Positions 8,108-16,603 are shown, numbered from the stretch's first letter. The stretch: 64,000 nucleotides of DNA from Arthrobacter roseus (GCF_016907875.1 NZ_JAFBCU010000001.1:2914001-2978000); one strand, 5' to 3'. Made by a program: numbers and translations. The notes: a model not told the origin generated them from the letters alone.

Positions 8108-8908
8108 TCAGAAGGTGGTGCGGGAGATCCGGCGGAGCCCTTCCGGACTTTCGATGAGAATGCGTCCCCTACCCTGCCGGATCAGGTTGCGGGTTGCGAA
8201 ATCCGACATGGTTTTGCTGGTCGCTTCGCGTGTTACCCCCAATAGTCCTGCGAGTTGCTCATGGGTGAGTTTCACGGACTGGGATTGTGTGAATCTGCTG
8301 CGGGGAGCTGTTTCGGCGAGTTTCAGCAGGGTCGCGGCTGCGCGTGCTGAGAGGGGACGTAACGCCATGTCCGTCAGACGTTCCTCCAGCCTGGCGACTT
8401 GTTCGCCGAGGAGGCGGGAGATCTTCACCGCCATTCTGGGGTTGGAGAGGAAGTGTTCCTCGACGTCCGCGGCGCTGAGTTGGCACACGGTCGAGTCTTC
8501 GATCGCTTCGGCGTAGTTGTCATACATCTGCTGGCCCACCAGGAGCATCTCGCCGAACACGGCGCCTGGTTCCAGGATGGCGATGGTGAGGGTTTTTCCG
8601 TCTTCGGCTACCCGGAAGATGCGGATCCTGCCTGCTTTGAGGATGAACAGGGCGCTGATGGGCTGGGCTTGGCTGAAGACGAGCTCTCCGCTGTGGAAAA
8701 GCCGAGGCGGTGACATCCGGTCAAGCGCGGCCATGTCCTGGGTGGTGAGGTCTGCGAAGAGCTCCACAGCGCTCAAACAGCTGAAGGGCTCACCGGTTTC
8801 AGCCAAAATCTCGGCCTCCTGTTCGTGCGGTGCCCACACCTTCGAAGGTTTCGTAGCGGCGGACAGAATCGTGGTGGAGCATGCGGCGTTCAACCCGGGA
8901 GCTATCAT
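8108..8908 (-). CDS. Crp/Fnr-family transcriptional regulator
   Basis: A 266-residue regulator with an N-terminal cyclic-nucleotide-binding beta barrel (FHSGELVFSQAQPISALFIL, GAVFGEMLLVG) and a C-terminal winged helix (LTHEQLAGLLGVTREATSKTM). No Fnr-like cysteine cluster is visible at the N-terminus, so an Fe-S sensor is unlikely. The PGAVFGEM barrel segment resembles the effector-site region of Crp proteins, but the ligand is unknown. The ATG overlaps the stop of the upstream membrane-protein gene by 4 bp (ATGA), so the two are translationally coupled. The operon has a class II-like palindrome upstream, which suggests autoregulation. Confidence 0.88.
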   Translation of the reverse strand: MIAPGLNAACSTTILSAATKPSKVWAPHEQEAEILAETGEPFSCLSAVELFADLTTQDMAALDRMSPPRLFHSGELVFSQAQPISALFILKAGRIRIFRVAEDGKTLTIAILEPGAVFGEMLLVGQQMYDNYAEAIEDSTVCQLSAADVEEHFLSNPRMAVKISRLLGEQVARLEERLTDMALRPLSARAAATLLKLAETAPRSRFTQSQSVKLTHEQLAGLLGVTREATSKTMSDFATRNLIRQGRGRILIESPEGLRRISRTTF

Positions 8909-9378
8909 CGACGGCGTCGGATGACCAGGGTTGCGACCACACCCAGAATAACCCCGTAGACAACATGCCCCATCAGCGAGGTGAGGGAGGCCCCGTCAAG
9001 GGTAAACAGCGGCATGCCCATCATTGCCGGCATGACCAGCAGCGGCCCCAGCACCCACCACAACATTCCATAGAGGGCGCCGATGAGCGCGCTCTTCATC
9101 AGGCTCCCCCGCAACAGGCCCGCACCGGCTATCGTCAGGGCAAGTCCGATCAGGACCGAGATCATGAGGTGGACGGCGAATCCGACGCCGGCGGAAGTGG
9201 AACCGACCAGTGAAGCGATCAGCGGCAGCGTGCCCATCATCGCCATCAACAGTCCAAAGACGAAACCGCCAGCGAGGCCGCCCACCACTCCGGCCACGAC
9301 CCGGACGGACATGGGGGTGGACGTAGTGTGTCCGGTAGCTGAAGCCTCGGGCGTCGTCGCCCTATGATCTGCAGTCAT
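8905..9378 (-). CDS. small multi-pass membrane protein
   Basis: A 157-residue protein with about four hydrophobic helices (VRVVAGVVGGLAGGFVFGLL, FAVHLMISVLIGLALTIAGA, ALIGALYGMLWWVLGPLLVM, GHVVYGVILGVVATLVI) and a polar N-terminus beginning MTADHRATTPEA. ATG at 9378 is chosen because the upstream extension to 9576 has no coding character and contains the promoter. It forms a two-gene operon with the Crp/Fnr-type regulator downstream (4-bp overlap). I recognise no transporter family; a role as a sensor partner or stress-induced membrane protein is only a guess. Confidence 0.72.
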   Translation of the reverse strand: MTADHRATTPEASATGHTTSTPMSVRVVAGVVGGLAGGFVFGLLMAMMGTLPLIASLVGSTSAGVGFAVHLMISVLIGLALTIAGAGLLRGSLMKSALIGALYGMLWWVLGPLLVMPAMMGMPLFTLDGASLTSLMGHVVYGVILGVVATLVIRRRR

Positions 9379-9420
9379 TGGATTGCCTTCCTCATCGTTG
9401 TACCTCACCACTGATATCCA

Positions 9421-9463
9421 CGACGCTAGACCGTGGTTAGATGAGAGTTCTGCAATCCAGGAC
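9421..9463 (-). promoter_or_regulatory. putative Crp-type operator and promoter of the crp operon
   Basis: GTTCTGCAATCCAGGAC (9447-9463) is a near-perfect palindrome of the form GTYCTG-N5-CAGRAC. A -10-like TCTAGCGT lies at 9421-9430 on the minus strand, its centre about 29 bp away. This places the palindrome near -41, the class II activator position, some 70-85 bp ahead of the ATG at 9378. The same element occurs upstream of the isochorismatase gene. Confidence 0.55.
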
Positions 9464-9658
9464 ACACTTCGGCTGGCGGTGCGCCATTGGGTGGGCTGAT
9501 GTCCGCTCGCCTGGACGCTATCTTCAGTGCGCGCGTGATGATCGCCGCGACCGGACCTCACCCGGGAACCGCCCACCCGTGACCGTTGCCGAGCCGGAGT
9601 CCGACTTTATCCCCGGCTACTACCCGCGGATCACCGGCGACCTCCACGGTGAGCGTTT

Positions 9659-9960
9659 CGCGTCTCGTACCCCATCGAGGGCTACCCGGATGAGGGTGTG
9701 GGCTCCGAGAGATTTCGCCCGAATGACTGTGCCATCAGCGATGCCCTGCCCGATTGGAACGAGGCAGGCCGATTCCTGTCGGAGGAGCAGGAATGCGGAA
9801 CCTTCATCAATGTCTTTCTGGACGGGTATCCGGCCGAACGACGAATGGTGGTGACCGGCGATTATGTGCCCGTGAATGGCGTTGAGTCCGCCCAAAATCC
9901 GGTTCACCGCCAGCGTAGCTGGTTGGTAATGCAGTTGGGCGACGGGCCCATGCTGGGAGA
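9659..9960 (+). pseudogene. unidentified degenerate coding remnant
   Basis: One plus-strand frame reads RVSYPIEGYPDEGVGSERFR and later FLSEEQECGTFINVFLDG and MVVTGDYVPVNGVESAQNP. This has the acidic, Gly/Asp-rich look of a real protein. An upstream frame (GTG near 9582) reads VTVAEPESDFIPGYYPRITG and would join it by a frameshift near 9655. The 3' end runs into the permease fragment on the other strand. I do not recognise the family. It may be a displaced, truncated gene. Confidence 0.25.
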
Positions 9961-10166
9961 TGCCGCTCGAGCGCACCAGTTCACTGGTGTCGCCGGTCCA
10001 TGCCGCGATGCTGAAGTCCAGGAGATCCGATAAACGGCAGAAGACCCAGGCTCTGCAGCAAAGCCGCAGCCAAGGACACCCCGAGCACCACCACGATAGG
10101 CAGCACCGCCGGCAGCGCGAGAAAGACAGCCCGCCCAGTGGTGGTAGAAATCAGCCGCCTGCTCAT
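9960..10166 (-). pseudogene. ABC transporter permease, 5' fragment (YnjC-like)
   Basis: The frame starts with ATG at 10166 (MSRRLISTTTGRAVFLALPA), overlapping the stop of the binding-protein gene by 4 bp. It encodes one signal-anchor-like membrane helix (VVVLGVSLAAALLQSLGLLP) as at the start of an ABC permease. After LPFIG the frame shifts near 10025, and SIAAWTGDTSELVRSSGIS is readable only in another frame; beyond that, homology-like sequence ends. Most of the permease (normally about 500 residues) and the ATPase are absent, so this importer cannot work as encoded here. Confidence 0.6.
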
Positions 10167-11419
10167 CGGGTGGACGCGACGTCCTGACGCCATCCCTCAT
10201 CCAGGGCCGGCACCCACTCCGCGGCAAGTTCACCGTGAGCGTTACGGGAGAGCTCCTCATAGTCCGGGACGATCGGTGAATCGGGCAATTGCTCGAACAG
10301 GTCCTGTTGCGCCGGTGACAGGAGACCGGTGTCGAGCATCGTGAACTGCCCCCACGTTTCAGGGTCAGCCTTTGCTGCCTGCTGCTCCAGCGATAAGGCA
10401 ATATTGGCCACGACCATCGCCCCTGCAGCATCAGCGGCATTCGCCGGAATAGCGAGGAAACTCGCGTTGCCCACCGTGCCCTCATCCAGCGTAAGGACCT
10501 TCGTCGACGGCGGTAGCGCGCCGGAGGCTACGAGGTCGGTGAGCGTCGCCGGCCCGTAGGTCATGGCAAGGTCCACCTCGCCGTTGGCGAACAGGGTATT
10601 GAGTGCCTGCTCATCGCGCGAGTAGGTGCGGCCTTCCCGCCATAGCGACGGTGCCACCTCGCTCAGCGCCTCAAGCGCTGCGGGGGCGTGTTCGTCGAAT
10701 GCCTCCTGACTGTACTCGAGTGGCACCTGGTCGGCACCGCCTGCGGTACTGAGCATAATCTCTCGGAGGAAGACACTGCCGGTGAAATCCGGTGGGGCCG
10801 GATACGTGAAACGGCCCGGATGCTCCTTCGCCCACTCGAGGATCCCCTCCAGGGAGGTCGGCGGGTCAGCAACGGCCTCCGACTCATAGAAAAAGGTGAA
10901 CTGCGCCTTGTGCGAGGGCGCTTCGCAACCCTCCACAGGAGTCCCGAAATCGTTGAGGAGCAGTGGATCCTCCGGGTCGGTGTACTCCATGTCCGGTAGC
11001 AGCTCCGTCCACCCGCACCGCCACACCTCAGCCTGACGCCCGGTGCTGAAATTGGCGCCATTGACCCAAACCAGGTCCACCGAACCGTCGTCGCGCCCGG
11101 CCTGACGCTCACTGAGCACACGGTTCACTGCGTCCTGAGTGTCCGTGATCGGTACGCGGCGGAGGGTGACTCCCTGCTCCATGGCCGCCGGGACGAGCAC
11201 CTCGTCCACGTAGGCATTGCCCTGCTCGTCTCCCCCATACATCCACAGATCGACGGTCTGGCCCTCCGCCTCCGCCTGAACCTCGTCAAAGCTCCCGAAG
11301 CTTTCCGCCGCTCCGGCGGTTGCTCCCGAGCAGGAGGTGAGCAGCAGTGCCAGGACTGCTGCGGCCGCGGGCAGGACAGAGCCGCGTCGTCGTCGTGCCA
11401 GGGCGAAAGGGCAGGTCAT
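10163..11419 (-). CDS. ABC transporter substrate-binding lipoprotein, YnjB-like
   Basis: A 418-residue protein with an N-terminal signal and lipobox (ALLLTSCSGA; Cys near residue 30) and an extracellular binding-protein fold. Family-like segments are VDLWMYGGDEQGNAYVDEVL, DLVWVNGANFSTGRQ, FTFFYESEAV and EVDLAMTYGPATL. This matches the YnjB type of binding protein, normally encoded with YnjC permease and YnjD ATPase. ATG at 11419 starts the signal peptide; the 300-codon upstream extension lies over the divergent TVP38 gene and is not coding. The permease gene that follows is truncated, so the protein is probably an orphan. Confidence 0.8.
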   Translation of the reverse strand: MTCPFALARRRRGSVLPAAAAVLALLLTSCSGATAGAAESFGSFDEVQAEAEGQTVDLWMYGGDEQGNAYVDEVLVPAAMEQGVTLRRVPITDTQDAVNRVLSERQAGRDDGSVDLVWVNGANFSTGRQAEVWRCGWTELLPDMEYTDPEDPLLLNDFGTPVEGCEAPSHKAQFTFFYESEAVADPPTSLEGILEWAKEHPGRFTYPAPPDFTGSVFLREIMLSTAGGADQVPLEYSQEAFDEHAPAALEALSEVAPSLWREGRTYSRDEQALNTLFANGEVDLAMTYGPATLTDLVASGALPPSTKVLTLDEGTVGNASFLAIPANAADAAGAMVVANIALSLEQQAAKADPETWGQFTMLDTGLLSPAQQDLFEQLPDSPIVPDYEELSRNAHGELAAEWVPALDEGWRQDVASTR

Positions 11420-11515
11420 GGGCGTCCTTAGGCTAGTGGGGATGCTGTTTCCAGTATCCTCGAAGCGAGTCCGGCGCCCGAACGGCCCAGACCGGGCAGC
11501 CGATGGCGGGAGAGC

Positions 11516-12190
11516 ATGCAGGAAGACCACGCGCGCCGCCGCGCACCGTTCCTCACCCCGCTCCGGCGGTTCCTGCTGCTGGCGGTGATCATCGTCGCTG
11601 CGACTGTGGTGGTCCTCACCGTGCCCATCCCGGACGTGGATGAGCTGCGCGCGCTGGTGGAGCAGGCCGGCTGGTGGGGTCCCGTAGGCTTCGTTGCCGG
11701 GTACGCCGCCCTCACCCTCGCGCCCGTTCCAAAGAATGTACTCTCCATCGCCGCCGGAGTGCTGTTCGGTTTCGGCCCCGGGCTGGCAATCGTCTACTGC
11801 GCGGCACTGCTGGGCGCGTCCGCGGCGTTCTGGCTGGGACGGGCACTGGGCCGCGACGCTGTCGAGAAGTTCACCGGCACACGGGTGGAAAAGGTCGACG
11901 CCGTCCTCAGCAAGCGCGGATTTCCCGCTATCGTCGGGGTCCGGCTCGTTCCGGTGCTGCATTTTACCGCCATCAACTACTCCGCCGGGCTCACCGCACT
12001 GGGCTGGTGGCCCTACTTCCTGGGAACAATGATCGGTATCCTCCCCGGAACCGTGAGTTTCCTCGCCCTTGGTGCTTTCGGCCTCGAGTTCGGCTGGCCA
12101 GCCCAGGTAGCCACGGCTGCCCTTGGCGTCCTCACCCTTGCGGGGCTGATCGTCGCTGTGCGGTCCCGGCGCCGGAACAAGGAAACCTGA
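11516..12190 (+). CDS. TVP38/TMEM64 family membrane protein
   Basis: A 224-residue DedA/TVP38-type integral membrane protein. It has an N-terminal helix (FLLLAVIIVAATVVVLTVPI), the family core VPKNVLSIAAGVLFGFGPGL and AAFWLGRALGRD, then GVRLVPVLHFTAINYSAGLT and a last pair of helices. Its stop shares one base with the ATG of the next gene, a CDP-alcohol phosphatidyltransferase pseudogene, so both were one operon. Members of this family work in membrane lipid homeostasis or as putative transporters. It appears intact. Confidence 0.85.
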   Translation: MQEDHARRRAPFLTPLRRFLLLAVIIVAATVVVLTVPIPDVDELRALVEQAGWWGPVGFVAGYAALTLAPVPKNVLSIAAGVLFGFGPGLAIVYCAALLGASAAFWLGRALGRDAVEKFTGTRVEKVDAVLSKRGFPAIVGVRLVPVLHFTAINYSAGLTALGWWPYFLGTMIGILPGTVSFLALGAFGLEFGWPAQVATAALGVLTLAGLIVAVRSRRRNKET

Positions 12191-12655
12191 TGTTTGATAC
12201 GCGCCTTCGGCCCATCCTCGCGCCCACACTGGACCGTTGGCACGCCGCAGGGCGCAACTCAGCACGGCGAGAGCCGATGCGGGGCAGGGCGGGTTCTGGG
12301 ATATTTCCGCAGACTTCATGGTCTACGGTGCCACCGTGGTCGGGGTAGCCATCGGAGCCACCTCAGGTTTTGGCGCCCCGTGGCTTCCCTTCCTGCTGGT
12401 GTTGTTCGCCTACTACATCAACGGCAGCGTGTTCCTGGTCTTTTCCTCCCTCGCGGGAAAAGCAGCCGACAGATCGACGACGGCCGCTCGCTGTCCTTCC
12501 TCGGCGGCCTGGCGGAGGGTGCAGAAACGGTCCTGGTCCACAGTCTCTGGCTGTTGTTCCCGGCTGCGGCCTGGCACATCGCCTCGGTGTCGGCGTTCCT
12601 GGTCCTGGTCAGCGCCACCCAGCGGATCGTGGCCGGTTACCGGCTGCTGCGCTGA
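12190..12655 (+). pseudogene. CDP-alcohol phosphatidyltransferase-like (YnjF-like), broken
   Basis: Three plus-strand frames must be joined. The first (12190-) reads MFDTRLRPILAPTLDRWHAA; the second (from about 12290) reads GGFWDISADFMVYGATVVGV and AYYINGSVFLVFSSLAGK; the third (from about 12470) reads QIDDGRSLSFLGGLAEGAET to AGYRLLR and a stop at 12655. The part that would hold the CDP-binding DG-AR motif is deleted between frames one and two. The order YnjB-like, permease, membrane protein and phosphatidyltransferase resembles a Ynj cluster, now decaying. Confidence 0.65.
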
Positions 12656-12722
12656 ACCCCTACCCCGCCACTCCTGCCCTCGGCCCCTTGACCGCCCCCC
12701 GGTCGTCGAGTGCCGGTTGGGT

Positions 12723-14158
12723 TCAGGACCGCCGGTTGCGCCAACGGTTGAATTTCACCAGACCGGTCATCGCGGTGCGGACCAGAGGCGAGTCGAGCGC
12801 CGTACGGGCATCGGCGATTGCCGCATTCCACAGGGCGTCGTTATACGTGGGATAGGGATGGGTGACCCCGGCCAAGTCCCGTGTGGTGAGCTTTTGGTGT
12901 ACGGCAAGTGTCAGTTCCGCCAGGGATTCCCCGGCCCGGGGTCCCACGATCGTGCCTCCGAGAATCCGCCCGCCCTTGCCGATCACCAGCCGGGTGAAGC
13001 CCGAGGTCTGCTCTTCGGTGATAGCCCGATCCGTATGCGCGTGCTGGATGGTCGAGGTGGTCTGATCCTTGCCGTCAGCCTTGGTAAGTCCGACGGCGGC
13101 AACCTCGGGGGAGGTGAAGGTCACCCGCGGAACGATCGTGCTGACCGACCGGTGTACGCCCAGGACGGCATTGGAGGCTGCGGTGCTCGCATAAACCCCT
13201 GCCAGGTGGGTGAAGTCGGGGTGCGGTGTCACATCTCCCGCCGCCCAGATCCTCGGATTCGACGTGCGCATTCCCGCATCCACCAGCACGTGGCCGGCGT
13301 CGTCGTACTCCACACGCACGTGCTCCAGCCCCAGACCTTCGGTGCGGGCCTTCCGGCCCACAGCGACCAGGATGACGTCGGCATCGAATGCGCGCCCATC
13401 ACCGGTGTGAATGGTGCTTCGAGAATGGCCGTCATCATTGCTGCCACCGTCGTCATGGGAGGTGCTGACGCTTTCGGCCTCCACTCCTTCAACGATTTCC
13501 ACGCCGTCTTCCTGCAGGCTGGCTCGCACGATCGCCGCAGCATCGCGGTCCTCTTTCGGCAGGATCTCCGAGCGCACCAGCATCACCACGGCCGAGCCGA
13601 GCCGCGCGAAAGCCTGCCCCAGCTCACATGCGATCGGGCCTCCCCCGATGACCACGAGGCGCTGCGGAAGTTCCACCAGGTCCCACACGGTTTCCGATGT
13701 CACCATCGGAGCCTCGTCCAATCCCGGAATCGGTGGCACCATGGGTGCGCTGCCGGTCGCGATCAGCGCCTGGCGGAACCGGATGGTCTCCCGTCGACGT
13801 CGGCTTCACCGGGAGCCGTGAACCGGACCGTACCGGTCACAACTGACGCACCGACGGCTTCCAGCGACGCCGGAGAATCATCGGGTTCGATGGCAGCGAT
13901 GGCCTCCAAGATGCGTGCCCTCACCTCTGCAAAAGCCGTTCCGCGGCCGCCGAGGGAGCGCCGGGCCGCCGAGCTCCTGGCCGCGGAGAGCAGAGTCTTG
14001 GACGGGACACACCCGGTCCACAAGCAGTCCCCGCCCGTGCGGGCGGATTCGACCAGGACCGTTCGGGCGCCGAGCCGGGCTGCGGTCTTCGCTCCCACGA
14101 TTCCGGCCGTACCACCGCCGACCACCAGCAAATCGATGATCCCATCTTTGCGTTCCAT
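12723..14158 (-). pseudogene. mercuric-reductase-like flavoprotein, split by one frameshift
   Basis: The N-terminal frame (start 14158, GGAG 6 nt upstream) has VVGGGTAGIVGAKTAARLG and the redox pair GGDCLWTGCVPSKTLL. The C-terminal frame (to 12723) carries VVIGGGPIACELGQAFARLG, VGRKARTEGLGLE, IWAAGDVTPHPDF and a dimer domain with VTHPYPTYNDALW. The frames join at about 13790-13800, where a run of three G on the coding strand needs one more G to read DGETIRFRQALIATGS. A single-base loss in a G run therefore breaks an otherwise complete gene of about 478 codons. This could be genuine or a sequencing error. No HMA domain and no C-terminal Cys pair are seen. Confidence 0.78.
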
Positions 14159-14255
14159 TGAATCTCCATCTCGTCGTCGGTTCATGCGGATTTTCCCTCA
14201 CCATAAGCTGTAGGCACCGCGGCCGGCCTAACCGAGCCCCGCCCCCGATACGGAA

Positions 14256-14866
14256 GTGATCCTAATCGCCGGAAAATACCGCAGCTTCGCACCCCTGTAT
14301 GATCTGCTCTCAGCCGAATGGCCTGTGTATCGGGCCGGCAGGAAGATCGGCATCGAATCCCTGGACCTTCATTCCGGTGACCAGGTCCTGGACATCGGCT
14401 GCGGCACCGGGGGCACTATCGTGGGCATCGACCGCAGCCCCAACATGCTGGCCCAGGCCCGACGGAAAGCCACGCGCAAAGGCTGACCAACGTCATCCTC
14501 ATCGAGGCGGATGCCACCACGCTCACGCCTGCCGCCATCTGCGCCAGCATCGCAATTCAGGGAGGGCGTGAGTATTCGGAGGCTGCGCTGGCGACCTACG
14601 CCCTGTCTCTTATGGCGGACTGGGAAACCGCCTGGACCAACATGATCCTCATGAGCTCTCCAGGCGCTTCCATGACCGTGGTGGACATGCAGGAACCCAC
14701 CGGCGTCTTCGCCCTCACAACCCCACTCGCCCGAGCCGCGTGCCACCTGGGCGGAGCCGATATCACCGCACACCCCTGGACCGGGCTCGAACGCGACTGC
14801 GCCGACGTACAAGCCGCCTCCGCACGCGGCGGGCACCTCCAAATTCGCACGGGCCGCCGCCGGTAG
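14256..14866 (+). pseudogene. class I SAM-dependent methyltransferase, degenerate
   Basis: The first frame reads RSFAPLYDLLSAEWPVYRAG, then GDQVLDIGCGTGG (SAM motif I), then directly TIVGIDRSPNMLAQARRKA, so the usual 10 or more residues between motif I and the acidic strand are deleted. After a stop at 14484-14486, another frame continues NVILIEADATTLTP and later YALSLMADWETAWTNM, ending at 14866 with LQIRTGRRR. At least one frameshift and one deletion make it non-functional. Confidence 0.65.
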
Positions 14867-15066
14867 CACTCCCCGACCCCGTTTCCGCTCTATCCCCTGC
14901 AGAAGATCGTCCAGCACACCGCGTTCAATTGCTGATATTTGGCCAAAACTAGGGACGCCCACGAAACGGCAGATTTCCAGTGCTCGCTATGGCCCGGCAT
15001 CTCATGTTTCATTGCGGCTGCACGCCATGAGACCGCAGGAAAATTCGGTTGGAGGTGAATAACCAA
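14867..15066. other. spacer without gene
   Basis: About 200 bp between the methyltransferase remnant and the stop of the monooxygenase-domain gene. Reading frames here are short and lack coding character, and I see no clear hairpin. Confidence 0.4.
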
Positions 15067-15369
15067 TCATTCGGCGGGCTGAAGGGGATTTCCCTCGAAG
15101 TGGATCATGTCCAGGGACTCCACATGCGGTCCGAGTAGGGCCAGAACGTTGCGACCCTGCTCCGTTTCGGGAAAGACCTCCGTGTGGTCGGTCAGAGCGT
15201 TCCATCCCACACGGAGCAGGTAGACCTGTGGTTGGTCGACGCTGCGATGCAGGTCCACTGACCGGCATCCGGTCGCTGCCAGGAGGTTCTCGCGGATAGC
15301 GGGGTACGTCTTGTGGAATTCCTCATGCCCGTCATGACGGATGGTGAGCTGCGCGTGTTCGAAAATCAT
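15067..15369 (-). CDS. antibiotic-biosynthesis-monooxygenase (ABM) domain protein
   Basis: A 100-residue alpha/beta-barrel protein (MIFEHAQLTIRHDGHEEFHK) with an ABM-type core: CRSVDLHRSVDQPQVYLLRV followed by GWNALTDHTEVF and a C-terminal strand. ATG at 15369 is chosen over 15390 because it starts the first beta-strand. These domains are heme-degrading-like or cofactor-free monooxygenases, or simple dimeric scavengers; no heme-ligating pair is obvious. It follows the thioredoxin gene on the same strand by 46 bp and probably shares its transcript. Confidence 0.75.
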   Translation of the reverse strand: MIFEHAQLTIRHDGHEEFHKTYPAIRENLLAATGCRSVDLHRSVDQPQVYLLRVGWNALTDHTEVFPETEQGRNVLALLGPHVESLDMIHFEGNPLQPAE

Positions 15370-15415
15370 GTGATTCTGTCGACCTTTCATGTCGTGATGC
15401 CTGGGAGGCTAGCTT

Positions 15416-15790
15416 TCAGCTGTTGACGCCGGTGTTTTGCGCGGCAAGGCCAGCATGAATGTCTTGCATATTGAGGGCTTTGACTTCGATGATGACCTGT
15501 TCGAGTGCCGTGGCGTCCAGGGCCCCGGGCTGCGAGAACACAAGGACTTTCTCACGGAAGGCCATCAGTGTCGGGATGGAACTGATGCCCGCCTTCGCCG
15601 AGAACGCCTGTTCGTCCTCCGTGTCGACCTTCGTGAAGGCAATGTCAGAGTGCTTTTCGGAAGCTGCGCTGTACGTCGGGGCGAACCTGCAGCAGGGTGC
15701 GCACCAGCCCGCCCAGAAATCAATCAGAACAATATCATTGTCATTGAGTACGGTTTCGAAGGTTATTTCGGTGATGTCAACGGTTGCCAT
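15416..15790 (-). CDS. trxA: thioredoxin
   Basis: A 124-residue thioredoxin with the active site WAGWCAPCCRFAP (WCAPC, residues about 28-32), the cis-Pro loop ISSIPTLMAF and the usual fold. An extra Cys directly follows the CXXC pair. It reduces disulfides with electrons from thioredoxin reductase; no reductase gene is adjacent. It sits upstream of an ABM-domain gene and downstream of an isochorismatase-family gene, all on the minus strand. The hairpin in front of it (15808-15837) separates it from that gene. Confidence 0.88.
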   Translation of the reverse strand: MATVDITEITFETVLNDNDIVLIDFWAGWCAPCCRFAPTYSAASEKHSDIAFTKVDTEDEQAFSAKAGISSIPTLMAFREKVLVFSQPGALDATALEQVIIEVKALNMQDIHAGLAAQNTGVNS

Positions 15791-15807
15791 CGTGGCTCCT
15801 TGTCATG

Positions 15808-15837
15808 AGGTGCACCAGGTGTCAGCCTGGTGCACCT
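15808..15837 (-). terminator. perfect 12-bp hairpin between isochorismatase and trxA
   Basis: AGGTGCACCAGG (15808-15819) and CCTGGTGCACCT (15826-15837) form a perfect stem with a 6-nt loop in the 76-bp gap between the two minus-strand genes. It ends about 18 bp ahead of the trxA start. It could end the upstream message or act as an attenuator; no T run follows, so the terminator role is tentative. Confidence 0.55.
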
Positions 15838-15866
15838 CCTTGTTGGGGTCAGAATCTGGGCGGGAC

Positions 15867-16511
15867 CTAAAAAGACGCAACGGCCTCGTCGGTGGTGATT
15901 ACGGCACCTGCGATGTAGTTGAAGTTCGTCAGGGCAGCGGCGTAGCCGTCTCCCAGCTCAGGGTGTTGCGCTGCTGCCGTAGCGTCCGCGACGACCGTCA
16001 CATCGAAGCCCTGCTCCAAAAGCTCCCGCAGGTGGCTCTCGATGCAAAGATTGGCGGACATTCCTGCCAGGACGACCTTGCTGATGCCACGTTTGCGAAG
16101 TTGGAGGACGAGGTCGTTCTGCTCCGGGCCGTACACCTTGTGAGGGCTGCAGATAATGGTTTTCCCGTCCTGGATGTAGGGTTTGTACTGCTCCAGCCAG
16201 TCAGCACCGGAGCCTTCAAATCCCTCTAAGCTCAGGGGTCCAGGCCGGTCGAACATACCGATTTCGTGCATTTTCTTTTCCAGCGTCCCGCCGAATTCCC
16301 ACTGATGATCTTGCGGGAAGTAGTAGTGCGGGGAGATGAAAACCTTGTAACCGGCGGTTTTGGCGGCGGCCAGTAACTGGTCGATGTGTTCAACCGTGTT
16401 GTTCTCCCGCACACTGTTGCCGACCAGTTCCCATGTCACCCCGTCGGGGCTGAGGAAATCATTCTGCGGGTCGGTCAGTACGAGTGCTGTTGTTGAGTTA
16501 TCGAAAGTCAT
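15867..16511 (-). CDS. isochorismatase-family cysteine hydrolase
   Basis: A 214-residue cysteine hydrolase. The catalytic Asp is in VLTDPQNDFLSPDG, the middle region has ICSPHKVYGPEQNDLVLQLR, and the catalytic Cys is in GMSANLCIESHLRELLEQGF, followed by VTVVADATAA. The start at 16511 (MTFDNSTTALVLTDPQNDF) is chosen over 16574 because the promoter and operator lie upstream of 16560. Members hydrolyse isochorismate, nicotinamide or other amides; the substrate is not evident. A Crp-type palindrome at 16587-16603 suggests co-regulation with the crp operon. Confidence 0.87.
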   Translation of the reverse strand: MTFDNSTTALVLTDPQNDFLSPDGVTWELVGNSVRENNTVEHIDQLLAAAKTAGYKVFISPHYYFPQDHQWEFGGTLEKKMHEIGMFDRPGPLSLEGFEGSGADWLEQYKPYIQDGKTIICSPHKVYGPEQNDLVLQLRKRGISKVVLAGMSANLCIESHLRELLEQGFDVTVVADATAAAQHPELGDGYAAALTNFNYIAGAVITTDEAVASF

Positions 16512-16563
16512 GGCTCTCCTGGGATGGTGATCACGGCGGGCCCTGATCTTCGGGCACCTTCGT

Positions 16564-16603
16564 ACACTAGGCATTAGTGGACGATAGTTCTGTAACCCAG
16601 GAC
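16564..16603 (-). promoter_or_regulatory. putative Crp-type operator and promoter of the isochorismatase gene
   Basis: GTTCTGTAACCCAGGAC (16587-16603) matches the palindrome at 9447-9463 in 15 of 17 positions and fits GTYCTG-N5-CAGRAC. A -10-like CTAGTGT (16564-16570, minus strand) lies about 28 bp from its centre, as in the crp-operon copy. The start codon is a further 53 bp downstream. Confidence 0.55.

Noticed and set aside
11420-12319. Long N-terminal extension of the YnjB-like frame on the minus strand (300 codons)
   Set aside because: It lies antisense to the TVP38 gene and the phosphatidyltransferase pseudogene, lacks coding character, and the lipoprotein signal peptide begins at 11419.
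12237-14213. Plus-strand 658-codon frame
   Set aside because: Only its first part matches a protein (phosphatidyltransferase remnant); the rest is antisense to the frameshifted reductase, which has clear motifs.
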